A DNA stretch of 64,000 nucleotides. Origin: Laccaria trichodermophora. Its lineage: Eukaryota > Basidiomycota > Agaricomycetes > Agaricales > Hydnangiaceae. The translations under genes were made by a program, and so were the position numbers. Below are positions 45,601-56,719 of the stretch, one piece after another. The DNA lies in the NCBI GenBank assembly GCA_018417955.1, contig JACTVC010000029.1:62001-126000 (forward strand), read 5' to 3'. Positions within the stretch are counted from its first letter, which is position 1. Every line of letters begins with the position of its first letter. Under the pieces are notes generated by a model that was not told the DNA's origin, searched no databases, and worked only from the letters and a program-made list of their open reading frames with translations.

Positions 45601-48600
45601 ACACGCTGACGAGGCCGGTATCAAGGAAAGCGTACGAGCCCGTGTTTTGGTTGATATTGAGAGTGTTCACGTAGTCCGTCAGGTCAAAGAGCTGTTTCTC
45701 ATATACTCCCCATACCCTTCAAAAAGCCAATCAGAAAAAGAGAGATGAAGTTTGTAAGGAGACGTACTTTGCAATAGTCGTATCAGCCGCCATAGCAGCA
45801 ATCACTTTCTTCTCAAAAACTAGCGGACCCTTCTTGAACGTCTTCATCTTGGGGAAGAACTTCTGGCTATACCAATTCGCATTAGACAACGCCGTAGTCT
45901 GCGTTTGCAAATGACCCGAAACATGCATAGCAAGGGGCGTAAAATCCGAAAAGTTCTTGGGGGTAATCGACATCGTGTTGTCCGTCACGAGCTGTGGGCA
46001 CGCAATGACCAAAGGTGGCGGAAAGAAATACGTCAAATCCTGCCCTGCGAGCGTCGACAACGTATCCGGGTCATTGCTCGCCTCATTCGGTATATCACTA
46101 TGATCGCCATGAATAAAGTTGGTCAAGTCATACACGGAGCCTTGCACTGAGACCCAATAATCCGTTACTCCCTGATGTTCAGCCACCTCGTTCGACGTCC
46201 AGGCTTTATCAAAGTTGGGACAGAGCAGACGGCCAAACTCGATGATGTAAAAGATGACGACGGCGTTGAGGATGAAGATGAGCCAGAAGATCGTCACTTT
46301 TTCTCGCCATGCCAGTCGGATGTCAGGTCGCTTCATTCGGCCGATGTACCGGAGTGTGAAGGAAGGTATGAGCCAGGTACATAGCCAGACGAGCCACAGC
46401 CACCAACGACGCGAACGGCTCGTGGGTACCTCTTCGACGGCGTTCTGCGTCTCTTTGACGACGATACCCCCAGTCTCCTTCGATGCGTTGGAGTAAGGTG
46501 CCGGCCCAGGGCTAACAGGACTCTTCTTATCCCATTCATTATTCCACTCCTGGTTCTGTAGTGTCGGCGTGGGCAGCCCACCAGCACTATACGAATTCGG
46601 GTCCTGGTACTTCGCTCCATCGGGCCCATTCCTCGTCAACAAAAGGTTATCCGCACTCTCTCCAAAATAGGGCTGAGCAGGCTCAAGAGTGCCATGGGTA
46701 TACTCCGTCCCTTCATCCATTCCACCATCATCGTCCTCATCCTCCCTGGACACACCACCACTCTTTGCATCCCTCTCCAAAGCCCTCAACCGATCCTCAA
46801 CCATCTTCCAAACACGATAAGTCAACCAAATCCTCCCCTGCCCAATCGCATAATCCTCACCCTCACTCCACCCATTCGCCCTCGCACACTGCGCGATCCT
46901 CTCCTTATCCGATCCTCGCATAGTAGGAACATACCGCTCACAAAACTCGCCCAGCTCCAAATCGGCTACATATTCCACGCTGCGCCGGGACGTCACGTCT
47001 GGGAGGAGGAGAGACCTAATCTGCGCCTTCACCCTTCTCTTATCAAATGAATTAGACGAGCCAGAGTCGTTGGGGCGTATACATGTGATACACCACAATC
47101 GTGTCCGATCGAGGGAGGCAAATATCTCAGAAAGGGTGAAGTTGAGCTGGGTCGTCACTGGGTAAGTTTTGCTTGGATCAAGATGGGGATGTTCGTCCGC
47201 TGCTGAAGGAACCGTATTGAATATTGAGAGGATGGGGGTAGCCGTGCGCAGGGGCCGAGAAGAGACTTGAGCTTGAACGATGATGTTCTCATCCTTCAGG
47301 TGTCTCTCAGCCGCTAACCCAGGTCCAGAGAGCAACTTCGAAACGAACGGGTCAGAAGAGTTGCGTAAGAGTGTAACAAACGCCGAGTCCAACAAATCCA
47401 CATCCTTCTCCACAAACTGCTTAACGTCATACGAAGCCTGCCCCGCATAGTGGTTGATCCCAAACAACGTCCTGTCCGCTGCTGATCCAGACGTAGACGC
47501 AACGTACGAATTATGAACACCAAACCGCGAATTGAGCTCTTGCAAAAGATCATCATCACGCTGTTCCCCGCCTTTGCCAGACTTGTACGACGAACAAGCC
47601 TTGTTCAGGACACCCAACAGCCCCCCAGGCTTCCTCTGCGCCCGTTCACTCAACTGCGCGCCCCTGATCAGCTCAACGCACGCCCCGTTGTCCATGGTGG
47701 CAATAGCCGGCAACGTCACGCCGTCATTCACCATCTGCACGTTCGGTCCGACGGTATCCTCAAAGATGTTCCGCTGAACGTACGAATGCAACAGCTCATC
47801 GGTAAAGTTGATGCAAAACTCGTCAAACCCGTTTTGTCCGTACGCAGATATGAGGGGCGTAGCCCCCGTGAGAGAGATGGATGTTGTCCCTGCTGGACCG
47901 CGGGTTTGGTAGCCCGCTTGGTCAAGGAGGATGATTTGGGTAGAGGGAAGGGGGTCCTTTGAGCTAGGTGCTAGTCTGTGATTGGACGTTTCGACTATGA
48001 ATTGGAAGAGGATGGCGTAGAGGTCTCGGACGAGGTGGTCTCGCTGTGCCGAGCTCTGCTGAGCGTTGAGGATGACGGTGTAAAGCTCCTTGCGCACGTA
48101 ATTTGTCTTGTTGGTGAGGACTTGGCTCAGCTCTTCGGGTGCTACGCCGAGCAACCGAGCTACTTGGTCGAGCACGGGCGGGTTGGAGACGTAGGCTGGT
48201 ACATCTGATGCATCGCCATCTGCAAACTGAAGATTCCCAAGTTGGAGAATGGCTACGAGGAGGCTAAAAATAGAGGTCATGTGCTTGGGTTTGAAGCCGA
48301 GAGTTCGCATGGCAGCGCGCAGGTCGCTCATGCCAATGGCGTCGTCGCTGAAAGGACCGGAAGGAAGGCGGTAAGTGCCTGAAGATGCTAGGAGGGCGTA
48401 ATCCGATGGGTCTTCCAAGACAAAGTGGTCCCGCTCAGCCACAGTAGCCCCAGCGAGGAACTGGTAGAATACGTGGTATGAGCGTTCTTCGAAAGTGAGG
48501 TGGTTCAAGCGGGTCTTGTCTAGGCCGTATGTCAACGCTTTGGCAGAGCTTATTCTGCCACGCTCGTTGAAGTGGAGTTCGAGGTAACGACCGTGGCGTG

Positions 48601-49182
48601 ATGCGTTGGGGTTCATGAGTGTCTTCGCGTTGCCGAAGGAGTCTAGAAGAGTGCCGAGTGCTTGAATCTGCTCTGCGAGCTTGGCCTCCCTTTTGGAGTG
48701 CGAGGACAGTCGAAGGATTTGGTTCATGAACAGTCGGAGGCTTGAGGACTTGCCGGAACCCGTAATGCCTCTATATCACCATTAACACCGCCATGACGCA
48801 GAATGCCAGCAGAGGCTCACCTGGTAATCACAGCCTGCGATTCGTTCCTGCGCCTCATGAGTAGATATACCTTTGCAGCCTGCTCATACAAATGTGGCTG
48901 TAGAGGTCTCGGTGAATCCACCATAGGCAGACTGGTATCCTTGTAACAACGATCCTCATAATCCTTTGCACTGAGGTCATTGACATTAGCGAGAGTCTTG
49001 TAAGGATTGACGACGACCAAATTGGTAGTCCCGACTCTGGTATAGGGTAAATCCGCACGAAAGCGAGCTTGAAGGACGGCGAGGATGGCGTCGTCAGAGG
49101 GATAGATGATGGCTGAGCCTGAAGAGGAAACGAGGTCGACCAAGTCGCCTGAGGCGATTGCCTGGGTCGTATTCGAGGCCAT
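42637..49182 (-). CDS. Chitin synthase with myosin-like motor domain (class V/VI type), 1,987 residues
   Basis: Twelve exons sum to 1,988 codons in frame: 48821-49182, 45768-48770, 45391-45716, 44980-45334, 44703-44922, 44084-44656, 44006-44029, 43868-43957, 43748-43812, 43526-43692, 42793-43468, 42637-42739. Domain order: myosin-like motor (about 1-780) with P-loop [10 protein letters not shown] at ~122 and a switch-I-like [13 protein letters not shown]; membrane helices; a cytochrome-b5-like fold ([17 protein letters not shown], ~1010); more helices; family-2 glycosyltransferase with [15 protein letters not shown] (~1250), [22 protein letters not shown] (~1533) and the signature QRRRW (~1572); Gly/Pro-rich linker; C-terminal DEK-type domain. 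It polymerises chitin from UDP-GlcNAc at sites of polar growth. Intron 8 has a GC donor. The gene is divergent from beta'-COP, 145 bp apart. Confidence 0.95.
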
Positions 49183-51025
49183 GGCCTTGCTTTCCAGAAA
49201 ACCCGCTGGTCGCTGTTAAAGACGATGATGGAAGAAGAAGAAAAGTTGAGCTGAAACGGAAAGAGTGTCTTAGTCAGAGTCAAGTCCCACGTGTCAACGG
49301 CAACTCTTCTTCCACGCAACGACCAGGATGCTCTTCGAGGTAAACGTGAGTAGCCTGCTCAATGTCGAGCTCAATGTCGAGCTCAACGTCGCCTTTAACG
49401 CCCACTGTCACAGAAAAAGCTCTTTTCGCGGTCAGATCGCGTCAAGGGCGTCGATTTCCATCCTACAGAGCCATGGTTGCTCGCAGGGCTCTACAACGGC
49501 ACAGTCAACATCTACAACCACGAAACAGGCGCAGTCGTCAAGACGTTCGAGGTCGCAGAGGTCCCTGTCCGCTGCGCCAAGTTTATTGCGCGGAAGAACT
49601 GGTTCGTAGCTGGGTCGGACGACTTTCAGCTACGCGTGTTCAACTACAATACCCATGAAAAGGTCGCAGCGTTTGAGGCTCATCCTGATTATATCAGATG
49701 TTTGACGGTCCATCCGACTGCGAGCATCGTTCTGACCGGTAGCGACGATATGTCGATCAAAGCTTGGGACTGGGAAAAGGGGTGGAAGAACATCCAAGTA
49801 TGTACCGTCTCTTCTTTTAGCACGCTGTTTTTGACAATATTCAGACATACGAAGGCCACACACACTACATCATGAACCTCGCCTTCAACCCCAAGGACGC
49901 CAACACCTTCGTGTCCGCCTGCTTAGACCGCACGGTCAAAATGTGGTCCATCACCTCCTCAACAGCCAACTTCACAATGGAAGCCCACGACAAAGGCGTA
50001 AACTACGTCGACTTTTACCCTGGCGCCGACAAACCCTACCTCGTGACAACAGGGGACGACAAAACCGTCAAAGTCTGGGACTACCTCAGCAAAAGCTGCG
50101 TCCAAACCATGGAAGGACACACGAACAACGTCTCCTTTGCCGTCTTCCACCCCAACCTCCCCATTATCATCAGCGGGAGCGAAGATGGGACTATCAAGAT
50201 ATGGAACAGCGGCACGTACAGGATCGAAAACACTCTAAGCTACGCACTCGAACGCGCCTGGTGCGTCTCGCTACGCAAAGACGCCAACGAAGTGGCGGTA
50301 GGCTTCGACGAAGGCGTCGTCGTCATCAAACTCGGGCGAGACGAACCCACATTCAGCATGGACCCCTCCGGCAAGCTGATCTACACCCGGAACCACGACG
50401 TACTCTCCGGGAACATCCAAACGATCTCAGCAGACGACGCTTCCTTCTCCGACGGCGCTCGTATCCCATTATCAGTCAAAGAAATTGGGTCAACAGAGAT
50501 ATTCGCAACGTCGCTGATTCACTCCCCCAACGGCCGTTTTGTTACGGTTGTAGGTGATGGCGAATACATAACTTACACAGCCCTAGCATGGCGTAACAAA
50601 TCTTTCGGGAACGGGATCTCATTCGCTTGGGCACCGGATAGCAATACCTACGCTGTATTGGAGAGTAAAGTCAAACTGAAGATATACAAGAACTTCCGTG
50701 AACGAACGGGTGTGACGGGGATGAAAGGCGCTGGGAGCTGGTCGATGGATAGTTTGCATGGTGGGACGTTGCTTGGTGCGAGGGGGAATGGGTTTGTTAT
50801 GTTTTGGGATTGGGAGAGTGGGGAGATTGTGAGGAGGATTGATGTTGATGCGAAGAATGTACGTTCGCTTCTCTTGACCTTGCGCCCTCTCTGATAAAAA
50901 AGGACACAGGTACATTGGTCAGGAACCGGTTCACTCGTCGCCATCACAGCCGAAGACTCGTTCTACATCCTCCGGTTCGATAGAGACGCCTATAACGCGA
51001 AAATCAAAGAAGGCGCAGAGATTAC
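49081..51025. repeat. Left copy of a ~1.94-kb direct segmental duplication
   Basis: Matches 58891-60822 in the same orientation. It spans the chitin synthase 5' end, the shared promoter and the first 508 codons of beta'-COP. The centre (49408-50840) appears identical base for base to 59208-60640. Both flanks differ by substitutions and indels, including a 12-bp tandem CTCAATGTCGAG unit present twice here and once in the right copy. Confidence 0.92.
49183..49327. promoter_or_regulatory. Short bidirectional promoter between chitin synthase and beta'-COP
   Basis: Only 145 bp separate the two start codons, so both genes must share regulatory sequence. It is GA/CT-rich, with no TATA box and a CACGTG E-box (49289-49294, in CCCACGTGTC) near the middle. 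A diverged copy lies at 58993-59139, where the CACGTG is retained. Confidence 0.6.
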
Positions 51026-51389
51026 TGAGTCCCCCCTTTCTCCTCCCTCCTTCCTTACACTCACAACCTTCTCTCATCCAGGTCTTCCGCTGCTCCTGCT
51101 CCTCCTCTCCTCCCACAAGTGCGTCGTTATCTGCTCCTTCTCAAATGGTGGTGGTGCCGTAGTATACCTGCCTGTAGATTATTGTTGGAACACGTTGTGT
51201 CTCACCCAGCCAACTTCCCTGCCAAGACGTCGACGAGAAGTGCACATTAAAGTTCGGTTTTTCTCAATATTCCTTCAATTTCTATCAACGTTTCTTCATT
51301 GTAAGATCATAGTTTTGCCTCCCCGCAGGGAGCTCATTTCAATTAAAAATGTCTGGCCATTGCAAATTTCATGCAATGGCCAGACGTAG
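49328..51389 (+). pseudogene. Truncated beta'-COP (coatomer) copy with a foreign C-terminal tail
   Basis: Exons 49328-49339, 49414-49797, 49845-50858 and 50910 onward join exactly as in the complete copy at 59140. They give 508 residues of beta'-[25 protein letters not shown]40 repeats such as [20 protein letters not shown] and [17 protein letters not shown], and most of the second propeller. At 51026 homology ends (after KIKEGAEIT). The frame stays open to a TAG at 51387, adding about 121 unrelated Ser/Leu-rich residues. The C-terminal alpha-solenoid that binds alpha- and epsilon-COP is missing. Promoter, introns and reading frame are intact, so a 629-residue chimeric protein could be made. 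It may be a dead copy or could compete with the full subunit for KKxx cargo. Confidence 0.8.
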
Positions 51390-51419
51390 TTCGGCGTTCT
51401 GACATGAAGGGGTTTATAA

Positions 51420-53340
51420 CGAAGGCCTAGACGAACATCAGTAGAAATGATTAAAGACGAGTAAGCCGCGTACCCTTATGTTGGAGGGCTGAACACGGTA
51501 AGCGCATATCTATTTAGGGAATGAACTCCAAGTGAACGTTGATATACAAAACAGCTTACCTTGTTTGCTAGTCGTTCCCCACCAAGACGAATCTAGAAGG
51601 ATTATTAGTCAAAGAATGAACAAAACAGGAGGTTTGATACATACAAGACATGGAATGAAGGTAATCGCGGGACATTGAAAAATCGAATGCCTAGACGAAC
51701 ATCAGTAGAAATGATTAAAGACGACTTCACGTAAGCCGCGTACCTGGTTGAACATAGTAAGGCCAAAAGCCACATATCTATTCTGAACCCAAAGGAATAA
51801 GCTCCAAGTGAACGTTGATTTCCAAAACAGCTTACCTTGTTTGCAAGCATAAGAACCACAACGAGAATAGCAACATATAGTTGCCGTTTCCCCATGAAGA
51901 TGAACCTAGAACGATTATTAGTCAAAGAATGAACAAAAGACGAGGTTTAATACATAAAGCAATTGCCAGACGTTGAAAAATCGAATTTGCAGAGCATAAC
52001 ACAGTGACAAGCGCTGTGAGAGAGATTGCCAGAATTCAAAAACTCGAATTTGAACCTCGGGGTGTGTGCGACAGAAAGAAAACAATACGCTGCCTGGTAG
52101 CGATGGCTGGACTTTGGAATGAAGGCAATTGCCGGACGGTGAAAAATCGAATTTGCAGGGCATGACACGTAAGATACTGAGCGCTGTCACAAGAGAGATT
52201 GCCAGAATTTGATCGGGGTGTGTACAACAGAAAGAAAACAATAGGCTGCCACGTAGGGATGAATAAAAAACAATTGCCAAAGTGAATCTGGAAGGGAATA
52301 TGAGAAAAGAAAAAAGAAATGAGGAACAAGCTTACAATGCAAGGGTGATCATGAAAACTCAAGAAATTGAGTTTGAGAAACAAAAGACAATTGCGGAAGT
52401 GAATCTGGAAGGGAATATGAGAAAAGAAAAAAGAAACGATGGCTGCAGGAACAAGCTTACGATGTGAGGGTGATCACCGGAACTCGAGAAATTGAGTTTA
52501 AACTGTAGCCATAAAGAAAGTGACAGGCAGCACTACGTGCTGCCACGTAGCAATGGCCGGACTCTGAAAAATCAAAAAATCACTGTAAGAGTGAATCTTG
52601 CAAATTATATGAGAAAGGAAGAACAAAGGATGGGTGTTATGGGTCTGGGAAGGTGGGTAGGGTGAGGGCGATTGCCGGAACTCAAAAAATGAGTTTGAAC
52701 AGTGAGGGATATATCATAGAAGGAAAACATGGTAGCCGTCATGTAGTGATTGCTGGATGTTGAAATATTGAATTAGAATGGTGGATACATGCCTCTACAA
52801 AGACTGATTGTTAAGAGAATGAAAGAAAAAACACAACACAGCTTACATTCAGAGGACGCTGCAGCAGAAGTGCATTTTTCGGAACACGATACGTTGCATT
52901 GGGCCAATCCCAGAGGTAAATTGGAGGGACAAGATGACATGCCTCGTAATAGCGATCTGCGGACGCCGAAATATCAAATTAAAACATCTATGATGAAAAA
53001 AGGTAGTATTAGTTCCAGAATGAAGGTGTCATTTGGATGAGACGTTACCCAATGAACTTCAGATATTCAAGATGTACGATGTGAATGAAAAATGCATTGC
53101 CGGCCTCCAAAAAATGAATTGAAAGATTGGGGGAAAAAAGCCTGCAAAAACTTCAGTGGGGGTTCAAAGTGGTAGAAAGATGCATATAACTTACGTGAGA
53201 AGGCCTCATTATGATAGCGATTCCTGGAAGGCCAATATCGAGTCGAAATTGTGGGTAGCAATTGCCGTGGACAAGTTCTTGGTCTCTGAGTTCTATGGTA
53301 CACGACACGTTACTATGAGGTTTCATTGACTTGAAAAATA
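51420..53340. repeat. Array of degenerate exon-intron-like modules
   Basis: Two near-copies of a ~270-bp unit occur at 51427-51645 and 51689-51956 (shared CTAGACGAACATCAGTAGAA and AACAGCTTACCTTGTTTG). Further right a ~30-bp motif of the type ATTGCCGGAC..GAAAAATCGAATTTG recurs at about 51660, 51957, 52035, 52126, 52200, 52271, 52388, 52480, 52565, 52670, 52745, 52955, 53095 and 53215. On the minus strand this motif reads as exon-like IRFFNV.(Q/R)LPSF flanked by GT donors and CTAG acceptors. 52271-52500 is a tandem pair of ~117 bp. No long reading frame. Confidence 0.65.
51568..51895 (-). CDS. Possible micro-exon gene for a 54-residue secreted peptide
   Basis: Four minus-strand segments join in frame with canonical GT-AG borders: 51836-51895 (60 nt), 51744-51777 (34), 51645-51690 (46) and 51568-51592 (25). 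Introns are 58, 53 and 52 nt, each with a good acceptor, and intron 2 has a TACTGATG branch-like site. The first exon encodes MGKRQLYVAILVVVLMLANK, a signal-peptide-like segment; the rest reads ICGFWPYYVQPG then IRFFNVPRLPSFHV. Exons 2-4 are repeated downstream in decayed form. The first exon is itself preceded by a good CTAG acceptor, so it may be an internal exon. Gene status is speculative without transcripts. Confidence 0.35.
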
Positions 53341-54020
53341 AGGATCACAAACTGATGCGGTTCCGTGGCTTACGCGTGCATAATGGCAGAGACAACGAGT
53401 GAGGAGGAAGCAAAGCATTGTTTGGCCCAAAATGGTCATGAAGAAAAACAAACAAAGATCTCTGGCGTCGACAACAACAACCTCTGACTGGATGGTTATG
53501 AAACAACTGTGAGGGAAAGGGTAACAACGAATGGCCAAGCCACTTATTCAACAAAGCAGATGGGAGCTGGGCAGCGTAGAGGCATAATGGAGGCAAGGGG
53601 GAGGGGTGAGCACTTGAGCATCAACAAAGTACTTATACCTCTGACTGCCAAGGAAAATCAACAAAAATTAGTGTGAGTAACTATATTGGCCGGAAGTATC
53701 CAGCCGACAAACAATGTACTTGCTCAGCGGGGACCTTACAATTTTACCTTGCTAACCGAACCCTGAATCCTAACCTGAAATTCTTAGGTCCTTCGACGTG
53801 GCTTTCCATGGGACAAATACTCAAAATAATATCTCTTGTAGCTACTTCTCTCGGAGTATTTAATTCAAGGTCAATCTCAAGGAAAAGTTTCTGTTGCCCC
53901 AGCTGAGTTGTGGAGTCCATGTTTCCAAGAATAGAGTGATCGGAATTGTACATGTACCTCGAATCAAGAATCCGGAGCTATCACAAACTTTACGCTATTT
54001 TTTGCAGCTAAGCTTTGCCC
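53341..54020. other. Spacer between two repeat arrays
   Basis: No supported gene. Sequence resembles its neighbours in base composition and contains isolated GTAAG/TTAG splice-like signals. The stretch near 53700-53900 may be a further, poorly conserved unit of the array that starts at 54028. Confidence 0.3.
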
Positions 54021-54027
54021 CCCATTT

Positions 54028-56620
54028 TTCCTCCCCCATCACCACACAAATTCTTGCCCTTGCTAACTCTGCTCACCAGCTTCAAGTTTTTATCCCTGGA
54101 CCTGTGGTAAGTAAATCAATTTTATATGATTTGACAGCTAGGCGCAATACTCACATTGTTATAGACGATGACATGCCTATTTTCGGGGTTTTAATCAGAT
54201 GATATATCCGGCTACATATTTTGTATAACGGAAGATCTAAACAGGAATGTGGGCTGCAAATGTCCTGTTTTATTTCCCAACTTTCCTTTCAAACTACTTG
54301 CGTACCCTTACGTGTTACATAGTCATTCACAATATAAATTATAGTCAACAAATGGTTCTGAAAAGAATTGAAAGATAATGGACATGACTTCCTCCTTTCC
54401 CGATTGTTCATCTCACTTTGAACGCACCTGTGAAATAAAGATCTCTATGCATCAGGTTCTTTCATAGAACCCTGTAGACCCTGTACCTGAATTTCCAGTG
54501 ATTTCGCCAGCGGAAGATGGAAATTGGGTGTGCTGCAGTGTACTAGGCCTGTACCCATTGCTTCCTGCATTCCATGCAATTCTCTACTTTCGAAGTGTAC
54601 AATTTCTACCCATTTCCAACCTTTAAACACATCCCTAAGTGTCTTCGAGATGTCATAGCAATAACCGAGTGGCATGGAGTGTGCGGATGTACAGATATTC
54701 GCTGTGAGGAGGATGATCTCCTCCTCCCCCGATTCTGATCTTTATAACGCTTGAAACACATCCTCAAAGCAGATAACTCCACGCATCAGGGTCTTCTTCG
54801 GATTCCCGCCAACCCTGTGCCTGAACTTCCAGAACTTTTGCAAGCGGAAGATATAAAGCGCGGCTCGCCGTGCCCATTATCCACTGTATTTCATATGATT
54901 CTCTACCTTTCTCTATTCAAAGCAAACAATTCCTATTAAGCTACAATTTGTATATGTATTTATACATGTCCCTTATAAAAATGAACAAGCGTGTGGGCAT
55001 GAGAATATTAAAAGCGAGGAATGATTTCCTCCTCCCCCGATTCTGAATTTGCTATCGCGCTTAAAACGCAGGCTTGGTAAAGCTGACAATTCTACACGTC
55101 AGGGTCCTCTTCAGAACATTGCCAAGCCTGTACCTGAATTTCCTGAAGTTTCGCCAGTGGAAGATAGTAGCGCGCCACAGCGCGCGTTCCACACCACTCT
55201 CTAATTTTCCATTCGCAATGTATCACTTTTGTTCAAATCTAAATCACATATATATTCCTAAATGTATTCATTGTGACTCAACATAAATGAGCACAGTCGA
55301 GCACACAAACGTACATATATTCAGAGCAAGAATGATAGCCTCCTGCTCCCCCAATTCCACATCCATCGCGCTTGAAACGCATTGGCGAAACCGACGCTTT
55401 TACACGTCAGGGTCTTCTTTGGAACACTTCTATTTGCGTGCCTGGATACCTGTAATTTCCGTTAGCGAAAGATTACGGTGGGCGCGTTGTTTCCTGTATT
55501 TCGTACCATTCCTTACATTCCCCCATTCGCAGTATGGCAGATGTGTATAATAACATCGAGTCAGATATCTTTGCACAATTATCGAATAATATCAGACATT
55601 CGAAATGTTGACTGAGCAAAGTGGACGAACATTCGGAACAATGTGGAAGGATATGCTCCTCCGCCCCCGATTCTTCATCGCGCTTGAACCGCACAATTGG
55701 ATATTCCATCTTGACGTGTCAGGGTCCTATTCGGATAGTATTACCGATGTCCCTGAAATAGTGAGTTCAAGAGTTTTGGTGCAGGAAATTTGTGAGCAGG
55801 TGTGCGTGCTTACTAGCGATTGCCGTCCGAACTCTTCAATAATACGCCTTTGCATTTCTGTGATAAAGAAAGCATTGAGACTTGCTTATTCATGTCATAA
55901 ATTCAAAACCTTAACAGAGAAAAGTGGACGTACATTCGGAGCAATGTGGAAGGATATGCTCCTCCTCCCCTGATGCTTCATCGCGCTTGAACCGCACAGA
56001 TGGATATTCCATCTTGACGTGTCAGGGTTCTATTCGGGTAGTATCCCCGATGTCCCTGCACATGTGAGTTCAAGAATTCTGGTTCAAGAACTTTGTGAGC
56101 GGGTGTGCGTGCTTACTGTCCGAACTCTCCATGAATGCGCTTTCGCGTTTCTGTTATTTAGAAAGTATTGTAACTTGCTGATTTATCACGTAGAATCATA
56201 ATAGACTTGCCTGTGAAAGAAGTACCAAAGCGCATAGATTTATCCGGGTGTAGATGACCGCCGAACGTGTCCATGTCCTTCTCCTCTCCCGATTCCGAAT
56301 CGAAAAACGGCGTTCTGAACATTCAACTGTCAGAAAATTATTCATCAAGGGTCTGATGAATGTACGTACTTTGATTCGGAACGACTTGGCCAGGCTTGTA
56401 ATTTTCTTGAAGCGTTCTGCACCTTTTCGCAAACGGGGAGGGATTCCTGAATAATTGGAATATCTGTTTGTGTAGATTAGTCGGCACGTCTTTTACAGAC
56501 AAATCGAATATATTTCGAGTGATACCTTATAGAAGAGTAAACCAAACGACGCCGGAGTGAATTTAGAAATCAAAGGAATGGGAAGTACGACACTTACGCA
56601 AAGATCGTTTCCTCCGTCCC
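54028..56620. repeat. Tandem array with ~310-330 bp period, eight or nine degenerate units
   Basis: The anchor motif TCCTCCTCCCCCGATTC (with variants) recurs at about 54391, 54719, 55030, 55339, 55650, 55958, 56276 and 56605, spacings 308-329 bp; a weaker match is at 54028. Within each unit the order is constant: anchor, CATCGCGCTTGAAACGCA, ACACGTCAGGGTCTTCTTCGG, then CTGTACCTGAATTTCC and TTTCGCCAGTGGAAGAT. On the minus strand three units encode the same peptide, YLPLAKxxEIQVQG.xxSEEDPDA, with changes at third codon positions. The same stretch can also be read as an intron (CAG|GTACAG ... CCCTGACGTGTAG). No long frame spans units. Confidence 0.75.
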
Positions 56621-56719
56621 CGGTTCCTAGTATCCGAACCCTGCACGATATGAGACCCTGCTTTGTGAAATTCCTGCGTCACGTCAGTCACAGCCCGGCT
56701 ACTCACTGACAAGCGAGAA

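Noticed and set aside
49943..50557. 204-codon Arg-rich frame overlapping beta'-COP (also at 59743)
   Set aside because: Shadow frame of the WD40 coding sequence; useful only as proof that the two copies are identical at the nucleotide level.
51420..56620. CRISPR-like or centromeric satellite interpretation of the arrays
   Set aside because: Units are long, degenerate, without constant short repeats and unique spacers, and carry splice-like signals; the host is a eukaryote.
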